From the NCBI RefSeq assembly GCF_000964225.1, contig NZ_BAMZ01000027.1, positions 62,001 to 126,000 of the forward strand: a DNA stretch of 64,000 nt, in the 5' to 3' direction. The DNA is from Acetobacter syzygii (lineage in GTDB: Bacteria; Pseudomonadota; Alphaproteobacteria; Acetobacterales; Acetobacteraceae). The position numbers were made by a program, and so were the translations under genes. Below the pieces are notes generated by a model that saw only the letters and a list, made by a program, of their open reading frames with translations, did no database searches and was not told the origin of the DNA. Within the stretch, counting starts at the first letter, position 1; each line of letters begins with the position of its first letter. Shown here one piece after another: positions 1 through 7,990 of the stretch.

Positions 1-273
1 AGGCAGAAACTGTCCGCTGTCCAGGGTGATCTGGTGATAAAAAATGGTGATGTCTTCACTAATTACCGTAATACGCGCCGTTATACGGTTGGGTCATTGC
101 CGTTGTGGATCCGCCTTGAAGTCATGCTTGAGGAGCACGTGGTCCTTGTTATTCTTGCCAGTCTGTTTGGAGCCGGGTTGCTGGCAGTTGGCACGGCCAG
201 GTGGTTGCGGGCTTACGCACAACGCCGGTTAAAGCGGAAATTACCCGGCGAGGACGACCCGATTGATACGTAA
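1..273 (+). CDS. bcsB: Cellulose synthase periplasmic subunit BcsB, C-terminal end (5' truncated)
   Basis: The reading frame is open from base 1 and stops at 271-273, so only the last 90 residues are visible. A hydrophobic helix (around HVVLVILASLFGAGLLAVG) is followed by a short basic tail, as expected for the single C-terminal membrane anchor of BcsB, which holds this periplasmic subunit next to the BcsA channel. The call rests on this tail and on the position immediately upstream of bcsX, bcsY and bcsC, the order known for type II cellulose operons of Komagataeibacter. Whether the upstream part is free BcsB or a fused BcsA-BcsB protein cannot be seen here. Confidence 0.75.
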   Translation, partial: RQKLSAVQGDLVIKNGDVFTNYRNTRRYTVGSLPLWIRLEVMLEEHVVLVILASLFGAGLLAVGTARWLRAYAQRRLKRKLPGEDDPIDT

Positions 274-301
274 CGTAGCCGGGTTATGGACGTAGGTTGA
301 A

Positions 302-347
302 CAGCAGGTTCTGGATACGCTGGAAAGAAGCCAGCCAGAACCTGCTG
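302..347 (+). repeat. 13-bp inverted repeat between bcsB and bcsX
   Basis: CAGCAGGTTCTGG at 302-314 is the exact reverse complement of 335-347. Inside it, CTGG (320-323) and CCAG (331-334) can pair to lengthen the stem. No T-run follows, so it is not a classical terminator. It may be an RNA-processing or stability element within the operon. Confidence 0.6.
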
Positions 348-382
348 CCATGAATGGCGGATAAAAGGATAAGAACGGGACC

Positions 383-1033
383 ATGAGCGCACTTTTAGCT
401 GGACTGACATTGCTGATTATTGGCGATAGCCATGTCACGTTTAAGGATTCCTTGCTAACAATCCTGCCCGAAGCCTACACACGGGCGGGCGCAAAGGTTG
501 TGACCTATGGTGTCTGTTCTTCCACGGCAGCAGACTGGGTTGTGCCTAACCCCAATAATGGGTGTGGTGCAGCGCAACGTGTGGGCGATGCGCCTTTGAC
601 ACCTCCCAACATGACGCCCACGTCCCCCCCGCCCATTACCGCGTTAATTGAGCAATGGCACCCGGATGTTGTGATGGTGGTGTTGGGCGATACCATGGCA
701 GCTTATGGGCAGAGCGAAATTTCCAGGAACTGGGCGGATGAGCAGGTTAAAACCCTGACCATGACCATTGGCAAAACAGCCTGCATATGGGTGGGTCCAA
801 CATGGGGTGAATATAGCCCCCGTTATGGAAAAACCGATAAACGGGCGCAGGAAATGGCAGATTTTCTGAAAGATGAGGTCGCCCCATGCACCTATATTGA
901 TGGCACAAAGCTGATGCAGCCGGGCAGCCCCAAAACAATTGATGGCGTGCACCTGACACCAGCGAGCTACAAGGTCTGGGGTGCAGGCATTCTGCAGCAG
1001 ACAATGCCTATCTTGGAAAAAATTCATAAATAA
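383..1033 (+). CDS. bcsX: BcsX, SGNH/GDSL-like hydrolase of the cellulose operon
   Basis: 216 residues, close to BcsX of type II bcs operons. SGNH landmarks: block I IGDSH near residue 14 and block V DGVHLTP near the C-terminus, giving Ser, Asp and His. The oxyanion block around VVLGDTMAAYG is atypical and lacks the usual GxND Asn, so activity is not certain. There is no clear cleavable signal peptide; the N-terminus is hydrophobic (ALLAGLTLLIIG) and merges with the first strand. It lies between bcsB and the acyltransferase gene bcsY, suggesting that the pair adds or removes acyl groups on the glucan. The specific role of BcsX is not established. Confidence 0.8.
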   Translation: MSALLAGLTLLIIGDSHVTFKDSLLTILPEAYTRAGAKVVTYGVCSSTAADWVVPNPNNGCGAAQRVGDAPLTPPNMTPTSPPPITALIEQWHPDVVMVVLGDTMAAYGQSEISRNWADEQVKTLTMTIGKTACIWVGPTWGEYSPRYGKTDKRAQEMADFLKDEVAPCTYIDGTKLMQPGSPKTIDGVHLTPASYKVWGAGILQQTMPILEKIHK

Positions 1034-1107
1034 TAATTTGTTATCGTCTTCTCATTAGGCGTTTTTATTGTTCCTGCTCTGGCTATAGAATTGCGGTGGT
1101 TAAGGTC

Positions 1108-2253
1108 ATGTCGCTTACTGTTGTGCAACAAACATGGATAGACAAGCTCAAAGCGGAGTTTTTTCCGCTCAATCGGCGGCGTGATGTTGACGGTTTGCGT
1201 GGTCTGGCTGTTTTGCTTGTTATGATTTTTCATGCAGGGTGGTTAAGTGGTGGGTTTATAGGGGTCGATATTTTTATTGTTATCTCTGGCTACTTTATGG
1301 GGCGGTCTGCCTTTATGCAGCACCCATTTCGTCCGGAGCGTTTTGTTTTAAGGCGTCTTTACAGGCTTGTGCCCGCCTTGCTGGTTATGATCCTGCTGGT
1401 TTGCGCCAGTATGCTCTGGTGGGTCTTGCGGAGTGATCGGGCGGATATTGCGCAAAATGGTGCTTCTGCTCTGGTTTATCTGTCAAACATATGGGCCAGT
1501 GGCCATGTCGGGTATTTTGAGGGGCAGAGTATTGCTTACCCCTTCCTGCATACGTGGTCCCTTTCCCTGGAAATGCAGTTCTACCTGATCATTTTTCTGA
1601 TTGCGCTTTTTCTGTCTGCCCTGCGTTACAGGCAGGCTGTATTGTACGTGGTTATGGCAGCATCTTTTGCTTATAGCCTCATGGCCTACCATTCAGGTGA
1701 TCAGTCGGCTTATTACAGTATTTTTGCACGCCTTTGGGAGTTCTGTCTGGGCACAGTGATCTGGGTGTTGCCTGCTTTGCCGCAATCTCTGTTGTTGTCA
1801 GGGATTTGTTACGCGTTGGCTGTCATGACGCTTTTGCTGTGCGGAGTGTTTTATACCCTTACCAATGCCTGTCCGTCTTATATGGCTATTATTCCATGTG
1901 TTGCGACCATGCTGATTATTATGCAGCCACAGGCCGTAACCCGCAGGTTGCTGGAACCTCTGTCGTCTGTTGGGGTTATTTCTTACTCGCTCTACCTGTG
2001 GCACTGGCCCGCCATTGTTATGGCTACGTACATTCTGGCCAGTCAGGTGCAGGGTGTGACCATGGCGCTTGTTCTGGGAGGAGCCGTTATTGCCGGAACA
2101 TTAAGCTACATTTGTGTGGAGCGGCCCATGCTGGACTATGAAAATAAAGCTCTAGTCCCAGCCCGCAGGCGTGGAGGTGCCATGCTGGTCGGTCTGTGCA
2201 TTGTGTCTGCCGCCGCTCTGGCGTGGCTTTCGGCTATTTCACGCGTGCATTGA
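1108..2253 (+). CDS. bcsY: BcsY, acyltransferase 3 family membrane protein
   Basis: About 381 residues with around ten hydrophobic segments. The N-terminal RRDVDGLRGLAVLLV and the downstream FHAGWLSGGFIGVDIFIV carry the conserved Arg and His of acyltransferase family 3 (OafA/NodX-like). Such proteins move acyl groups from the cytoplasm onto an extracellular sugar. Start: ATG at 1108 is used; an in-frame GTG at 1096 adds four residues, and neither has a good ribosome binding site. The stop is only 7 bases before the bcsC ATG, so the two are probably translationally coupled. Context implies acylation of cellulose or of a linked polysaccharide, as proposed for Komagataeibacter BcsY. Confidence 0.85.
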   Translation: MSLTVVQQTWIDKLKAEFFPLNRRRDVDGLRGLAVLLVMIFHAGWLSGGFIGVDIFIVISGYFMGRSAFMQHPFRPERFVLRRLYRLVPALLVMILLVCASMLWWVLRSDRADIAQNGASALVYLSNIWASGHVGYFEGQSIAYPFLHTWSLSLEMQFYLIIFLIALFLSALRYRQAVLYVVMAASFAYSLMAYHSGDQSAYYSIFARLWEFCLGTVIWVLPALPQSLLLSGICYALAVMTLLLCGVFYTLTNACPSYMAIIPCVATMLIIMQPQAVTRRLLEPLSSVGVISYSLYLWHWPAIVMATYILASQVQGVTMALVLGGAVIAGTLSYICVERPMLDYENKALVPARRRGGAMLVGLCIVSAAALAWLSAISRVH

Positions 2254-2260
2254 TACTTCA

Positions 2261-5200
2261 ATGGCACCTCCCCCAGCCGGTCTGCATACCGTTCTACTGA
2301 CTGGATGCCTTGCATCCCCGTCGGCTCGGCAGGCTGGTATAACCCGGCGCGGAAAAAAGTGGTGTGTGGTGCTGGGTGCCATTGGTGGCGGGTGTATGGT
2401 CTCGCTTTCCGCTGGGGTTGCACAAACGCTGGGTGGTAGTGGCATTGCCGTTCTCCAGCCTTCTGCTGTGGTGCGTGCGCCCGCACAGGGAGGGAACACA
2501 ACTGCGCGGGATCTGTTTGATAAACTGCTTTCAGAATCACAATACTGGCTGACCCAGCATCAGTTTGATCGTGTGATGGACACCATCAAACGGGCGTTAA
2601 CGATTTTTCCTCAAGACCCACAGGCTCTTTTACTTTTAGGTACAGCGCAACAGGCGCAAGGAGATTTTGCCGGGGCGGAAAAAACGCTGGCCCAGATGGA
2701 AGCCAATGGTGCTCCCCCCGAGCTGCGCACGGCTTTACGCCGCATTCTGGCAAGTAAACCGGTGGACAAAAAACAGCTTGCGCAGGCGCGGGCGCTGGCT
2801 GCATCGGGCAAGATGTTGCAGGCCGCCATGGCCTACAAGGCGCTGTTTGGGAATGGGCCACCGGGGCCGGATCTGGCATTGGAATACTATGGTGTTCTGG
2901 GCTCGACCATCCTTGGCTATCAGGAGGCTGTGTCCCAGCTCAAACTCTGGTTGCAACAAAAGCCAACAGATCTGGATGCGCAGCTTCTATATTACCGGCT
3001 GCTGACTTACCGCGAAACCTCACGCGCAGCGGGGCTGGAGCGGATTAAGGCACTGGCTTCGGCCGATATTTCGCCCCGTATCCGGCGTCAGGCTTATGCG
3101 GCGTGGCGGCAGGCGTTGCTGTGGGAGGCCATTCGAGGGTCGTCCGTTGCAATGTATTATGAATGGCTGGCCCAGCACCCCAACGATGCGGAAATTGCTG
3201 ACAGGCTGGCCAAAGCCCGTGAAGAGCAAAGACGGATTGATGCGGATACCGCGCGGATTGATGGATACGCCTACCTGAATTCGGGGCATGTGAACGAGGC
3301 GGAAAAAGGGTTCAAACAGGCCCTGGCCTACAATGCGCAGGATGCCGCAGCCCTTGGGGGCATGGGCCTTATTGCTGAGCGACAGCATGACTGGCGGCGG
3401 GCCGAGCAGAACTTTAAACAGGCCATGGCGGCAGACCCATCGACCAAAGCCCAGTGGCAGGCAGCGCTGGCAGGGATGCGCAAGAACATGGCGGGGAATA
3501 ACCCCTTGGGTATGCAGATTGCCCGTGCGATTGCCGCACACAGGGATGATGATGCCCGGCGTTATATTGCGCTTTTAGCCAACCAGCCGGGGCAGCAGGT
3601 TATGGCGCTTTTGTTCCGTGCCCAGCTTGAACTCCAGGAAGGCCACCGGGCCGAGGCGGAGGAAGCCTACAGGGGCGTGCTGCTACGCCAGCCCAAAAAC
3701 AGAGTTGCGCTGTCCATGCTGGTTACCATGCTTTTGCAGGACAAAAGAGCTGATGATGCAGCCGAGGTTATTCGTCAGACAGGGAATGTCCAGACGGCTC
3801 TGGCCAGCCGGGTTCATAGCGCGCAACTTGTGGAGCAGGCGGCCCGTGCAACCAGTGTGGACGACCGTGTTGCGTTACTCGGAGATGCCGTGACCATCAC
3901 CCCCAACGACCCATGGATGCGGTTGAAGTTCGCACAGGCTCTGGTGGAGGCGCATCAGCCAGACCGGGCTCAGGCTGTTATGAACGCAATGCTGGAGCAA
4001 CCAGCTCCTTCGCAGGATGCGCTGGCAGCCGCTGTTGTGTTTGCTGATGAGCAAAATGATTTTGCGGGTTCTGCTCGTCTGCTCAAACGGATGCCAAAAA
4101 CTGCGTTAACACCGGATATGCGCAGGCTTATGGGCCGTGCACAGGCTGGTATGGAGGTTGAAGCGGCGGAAAACAACAGTGCATCCCCCGTGGCAGGGCT
4201 GATTGCGTTGGCCAGCCGCCCTGACCCTACAGGCCAGAGAGCCCAGCTTATGGCCAGTGCGCTACTTAAATATGATGAGGGGCAGGCGGCGTATAATGTT
4301 CTGAAAAACGCGGATATGCAGGTCCATGACATGCCTCTTTCCCAGAGGTTGAATTATGCGGGGCTGTATCTGCATATTTTAGCTATGCCGGGCAGTCAGT
4401 CTTTTCATCGTCAGGTTGCGCAGGACATTACCGCTAATCTTAATGCGTTTGATGCGCAGGCCCAGACCACCCTGCCCACAGAGCATGAAGCTGAGGTGCG
4501 GCGCACAATTGAAGATGGGTTTATGGCTATTCAGGCAGATGCACTGGTGCGGAATGGCTGGCCAGATGATGCGCTGCACCTGTTGTCCCCCTATATTGAT
4601 GCCAACCCGGATGCGATTGAAAGCCGACTGGCCATGGCACGGGTTTATGCTGCCAAAGACATGCCTGAGCGCGCTTTGACGGAAGACCTCAGGGTTTTAC
4701 ACACCATGCCAGATAACCCGCGCGTGCTCGCGGCAACGGTCCATGATGCAGCCATGACGGGTGATGCCGATACAGCAGAAACCATGGCGCAACGGTTGCA
4801 GGCTTTGGCCCCTCATGCGTCAGAAACATGGTCCGCCTTGGCCGAGAGTGCCCAGTCGAACAACAATATGCGTCTGCAACTCGCAGCTATGGAACATGTG
4901 CAGGATATTGATTGCGAGCATAGCGACAGTGATGCCTGCGAACACCATGCTGTTCTGGAACCGGATTACCGCTGGCCGCTTATCGAATCCAATTACCGGG
5001 ATCTGCAGGGCGTCACATTGCCTGCGTCCTACCATTATCTGCCAGATGATACGGCACCCGAGGCAAATAACAGGTCAGTGGTTTACCTGCATGATTCTCT
5101 CTCGCCGCAGATTGACGGTAATTTTTATATTCGCAACCGCACAGGCATAGATGGTCTGGGGCAGATGACCGAATTGGCAGTCCCCCTGACGGCAACAGTG

Positions 5201-6184
5201 CCGTTCCAGTCATGGGACCATCGTCTATCCTTTTCGTTGACACCGACATTCCTCTTTACGGGCAATCCGATTGCCAACCCCGAGTCCAACCATCAGTTTG
5301 GTCAATGCGCCACGGTTGGGTCGGAGGGGCGTTGCGGTGGTTCCGGCCACCATTATTACGTGCAGGGTGTGGGGTTGAGTGTGAATTATGTTAACCGCTG
5401 GTTTAGCGCGGACATAGGCTCCACACCGCTTGGTTTTCCCATTGTGAATGTTGTGGGTGGGGTTGAATTTGCGCCACACCTCACGCGGGATCTGGTGTTG
5501 CGCCTGAGTGGCGGGCGACGCATGGTCACGAACAGCGAGCTGTCCTACGCCGGGATGAAGGACCCCGTAAGCGGGCGGGAGTGGGGCGGTGTCACGCGGG
5601 AGTTTGGTCACGGCATGTTGGAATGGGGGCATCCGACATGGAACCTGTATGCAGGTGCAGGGTTTGCTTACCTGGACGGTACCCATGTTGTGGCGAATAC
5701 GGAGCTGGATGTGCAGGCCGGTGCGGGTGCGCAGGTCTGGCAGGACCGTGAAAAGCGCATGGTGGTGCGGACAGGGTTGAATTTTTCCTATTATAGTTAT
5801 CGTCGCAACAGTTACCTGTTTACCTGGGGGCAGGGAGGTTACTTCTCCCCGCAAACCTATTACGCTATTATGGTACCGCTCGAATGGTCCGGCCATCGCG
5901 ATATGTGGACATGGCTGCTGCGGGGTGAGGGCGGATTCCAGCATTACCAGAGCGATGCCATGCCGTATTTTCCGCTGGATGATGGGCTACAGCCCAAGGC
6001 AATCGGCCAAAGTACGGAAGGTGCCCAGTCGGCCAGCGGTGTAGCGGGTAATGTGCAGGGGCGCATCGTGTATCAGGTTACGCCCAGCCTGCGTTTGGGT
6101 GCGCAGGCCAGTTACAGCCGGGCAGGAAGCTGGTCGGAAATTTCCGCTATTCTGATGGCGCATTACACGCTTGATAGTTTCTAG
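2261..6184 (+). CDS. bcsC: BcsC, TPR and outer-membrane beta-barrel cellulose exporter
   Basis: About 1307 residues, typical for BcsC. A basic N-region (TRRGKKW) precedes a hydrophobic stretch ending near AGVAQ, which reads as a signal peptide. Residues from about 60 to 900 form repeated TPR helices, which run through the periplasm. From about residue 947 (LSPQIDGNFYIRN) a BCSC C-terminal barrel follows, ending in Phe as outer-membrane proteins usually do. The frame is open back to 2171 inside bcsY, but ATG 2261, just after the bcsY stop, is the sensible start; no strong ribosome binding site is visible, consistent with coupling. It forms the outer-membrane pore for the glucan. Confidence 0.93.
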   Translation: MAPPPAGLHTVLLTGCLASPSARQAGITRRGKKWCVVLGAIGGGCMVSLSAGVAQTLGGSGIAVLQPSAVVRAPAQGGNTTARDLFDKLLSESQYWLTQHQFDRVMDTIKRALTIFPQDPQALLLLGTAQQAQGDFAGAEKTLAQMEANGAPPELRTALRRILASKPVDKKQLAQARALAASGKMLQAAMAYKALFGNGPPGPDLALEYYGVLGSTILGYQEAVSQLKLWLQQKPTDLDAQLLYYRLLTYRETSRAAGLERIKALASADISPRIRRQAYAAWRQALLWEAIRGSSVAMYYEWLAQHPNDAEIADRLAKAREEQRRIDADTARIDGYAYLNSGHVNEAEKGFKQALAYNAQDAAALGGMGLIAERQHDWRRAEQNFKQAMAADPSTKAQWQAALAGMRKNMAGNNPLGMQIARAIAAHRDDDARRYIALLANQPGQQVMALLFRAQLELQEGHRAEAEEAYRGVLLRQPKNRVALSMLVTMLLQDKRADDAAEVIRQTGNVQTALASRVHSAQLVEQAARATSVDDRVALLGDAVTITPNDPWMRLKFAQALVEAHQPDRAQAVMNAMLEQPAPSQDALAAAVVFADEQNDFAGSARLLKRMPKTALTPDMRRLMGRAQAGMEVEAAENNSASPVAGLIALASRPDPTGQRAQLMASALLKYDEGQAAYNVLKNADMQVHDMPLSQRLNYAGLYLHILAMPGSQSFHRQVAQDITANLNAFDAQAQTTLPTEHEAEVRRTIEDGFMAIQADALVRNGWPDDALHLLSPYIDANPDAIESRLAMARVYAAKDMPERALTEDLRVLHTMPDNPRVLAATVHDAAMTGDADTAETMAQRLQALAPHASETWSALAESAQSNNNMRLQLAAMEHVQDIDCEHSDSDACEHHAVLEPDYRWPLIESNYRDLQGVTLPASYHYLPDDTAPEANNRSVVYLHDSLSPQIDGNFYIRNRTGIDGLGQMTELAVPLTATVPFQSWDHRLSFSLTPTFLFTGNPIANPESNHQFGQCATVGSEGRCGGSGHHYYVQGVGLSVNYVNRWFSADIGSTPLGFPIVNVVGGVEFAPHLTRDLVLRLSGGRRMVTNSELSYAGMKDPVSGREWGGVTREFGHGMLEWGHPTWNLYAGAGFAYLDGTHVVANTELDVQAGAGAQVWQDREKRMVVRTGLNFSYYSYRRNSYLFTWGQGGYFSPQTYYAIMVPLEWSGHRDMWTWLLRGEGGFQHYQSDAMPYFPLDDGLQPKAIGQSTEGAQSASGVAGNVQGRIVYQVTPSLRLGAQASYSRAGSWSEISAILMAHYTLDSF

Positions 6185-6258
6185 TTTTATTGCTGCTTAT
6201 TCTCGTAATACTTCGTATTCGAGCGCCACAAAGGTGCTTGGTCTGCTGAAGGAACACC

Positions 6259-7896
6259 ATGAAACAGCCCTACCGCGTTTTATGCACACTTCTGGTTCTT
6301 TATGGTTCATTACTGCCTGCTGCTTATGGGCAGACGTGCGCAGGCGAGGGGGAGGCAGCCCGGCCTCCGGCACAAACGGATGATGCGACCAAGGGGTATG
6401 CGGTCAATGATCTGTGGCAGGCGTGTGGGCAGGTCTGGCGTGCGGCTTCCGTAAAGGCTGGTGCTGCTGACTGGCAGGCCGTGCAGGCATCTGGTTTGCC
6501 AGCAGATTCGTTTGGGGCACACACGGTTTTTGCGGGCGGGACTACGCGCATGGTCTCAGGGTACACAGGCCATGCGCTGGATGTTGCCCTGACGGTACGC
6601 GGGCAGCCGATAAGCCAGACGCTGGATATTACCGTAGACGGCCAGCTTGATACTGCTCCACTGGGTGCGCGTGATCAGGGAACATTTGCTGTTGTCACGC
6701 GTGTGTATGATCAGTCTGGTCACGGCAACGACCTGCAGGCTGTGCCGGGGAAGGCTGTGGTGCATATTGGCGAGACACAGGTGAACGGCCTGCCCGCTCT
6801 CTCCTGGGGGGAGGAGAACGGACCGGGCGGGTTTGTTTTGCCTGCACATACCCATGTGGATTCGGGGAGCTTTTTTTTCGGCACCACCGGGGCCTATGCC
6901 TCGTCCAATTCTGGTTATGCCGCCTATCCGGTGCCACTTATGCTGGGGCAGGGTGGGCATGAGTTCAAGGTCTATTTTGGCGGCTATCAACTGGACGGAT
7001 TTGTGCATGTTTCAGATTCCGCAAATCCAGACCAGCGCCTCAATCTGGTTGTGACCAATGCTCCGGCCACATTTTCTGTCTGGGCGCAGGCTGCAACCTA
7101 CCATGTGCAGTCCGGGAATATGCGCGCGGCAGGTCGGGGCAGAATAGATGTTCCTGCTCTTCAGGGGGGGTACATCGGTTTTAATGCCGATGGTGGCGCC
7201 TGGTTCAGTCAGGGACGTAATAGCGGGATCTGGACGGGGTTGGTACTGGCTGACCATGTGAACAATGCGGCTGCGGTCGAGCAGTTCCGGGTTGCGTCCG
7301 TGCGGCAGGGGCGGCAGGTGCCACAGATACGGAATGCCCTTGTTGTTCTGGGGGACAGCCGCTCGGAGGGCTTCCGGGTGGCTGATGGGCAGAACTGGCC
7401 GCGTCTGGCGCAGGCGTATGGGCAGTATCAAAGTTATAATCTGGCAGTTTCCGGGGCAACAACGCGGCATCTTGTTGGTATGTTACCTGCGGCTGCTCAG
7501 GTGGCTGCGCATTCTGGCAACCGTGTGGCTGTGGTGTTTGGTGGTTATAACGACCATTTGGACCAGAACCATATCGGGTATGATGAAACCTTGGCCAATC
7601 TACACAAAATTATCCAGAATTTGCAGGCCATGAAGTACTATGTTGTGTTGGTCGCAGAAGCACCAACAGATTCTGTACTGCGGGGCAAAATCATGTCTGC
7701 TCTGGCTTCTGGAGCTTTGCCGGCGGATGCAACAGTCGACCCTTTTGCTCCGGGCCAGGTTTTGTCCAATCCTACTAACACCCAATACTGGGACAAGGAT
7801 TTTACGCATTTTACAGCACAAGGGCAGGCAGAGCTTGCTAGGCAGATATGGTCATCCATTCGGGCCGGCTTTACCCAGAGTGGGCATCGGGAGTGA
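6259..7896 (+). CDS. Secreted protein: arabinofuranosidase/lectin-like domain plus SGNH esterase domain
   Basis: 545 residues with a clear signal peptide (MKQPYRVLCTLLVLYGSLLPAAYG, then Gln). Residues about 50-340 resemble the concanavalin-like module of GH54 alpha-L-arabinofuranosidases, including VYDQSGHGNDLQAVP. Residues about 355-540 are an SGNH hydrolase with all four blocks: VVLGDSRSEGFR, SGATTR, VVFGGYNDH and DFTHFTAQG. The ATG follows the motif AAGGAACACC. The gene sits between bcsC and bcsA on the same strand, so it probably acts in the periplasm or at the cell surface on the exported glucan, perhaps as a deacetylase or acyl-transfer enzyme with a glycan-binding module. Substrate and glycosidase activity are unproven. 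Confidence 0.75.
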   Translation: MKQPYRVLCTLLVLYGSLLPAAYGQTCAGEGEAARPPAQTDDATKGYAVNDLWQACGQVWRAASVKAGAADWQAVQASGLPADSFGAHTVFAGGTTRMVSGYTGHALDVALTVRGQPISQTLDITVDGQLDTAPLGARDQGTFAVVTRVYDQSGHGNDLQAVPGKAVVHIGETQVNGLPALSWGEENGPGGFVLPAHTHVDSGSFFFGTTGAYASSNSGYAAYPVPLMLGQGGHEFKVYFGGYQLDGFVHVSDSANPDQRLNLVVTNAPATFSVWAQAATYHVQSGNMRAAGRGRIDVPALQGGYIGFNADGGAWFSQGRNSGIWTGLVLADHVNNAAAVEQFRVASVRQGRQVPQIRNALVVLGDSRSEGFRVADGQNWPRLAQAYGQYQSYNLAVSGATTRHLVGMLPAAAQVAAHSGNRVAVVFGGYNDHLDQNHIGYDETLANLHKIIQNLQAMKYYVVLVAEAPTDSVLRGKIMSALASGALPADATVDPFAPGQVLSNPTNTQYWDKDFTHFTAQGQAELARQIWSSIRAGFTQSGHRE

Positions 7897-7990
7897 GGTT
7901 CCGCCTTGTCACTCAGGGTGCTTCTGCCATGGGGTACCGTATTTGTCTTTTTCTTTCAGGCGGTTCCGCCAGATCAGGTAGCCATATTTA

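Noticed and set aside
2171-2260. Longer N-terminus for BcsC
   Set aside because: It would lie inside bcsY in another frame; ATG 2261 follows the bcsY stop directly and leaves a proper signal peptide.
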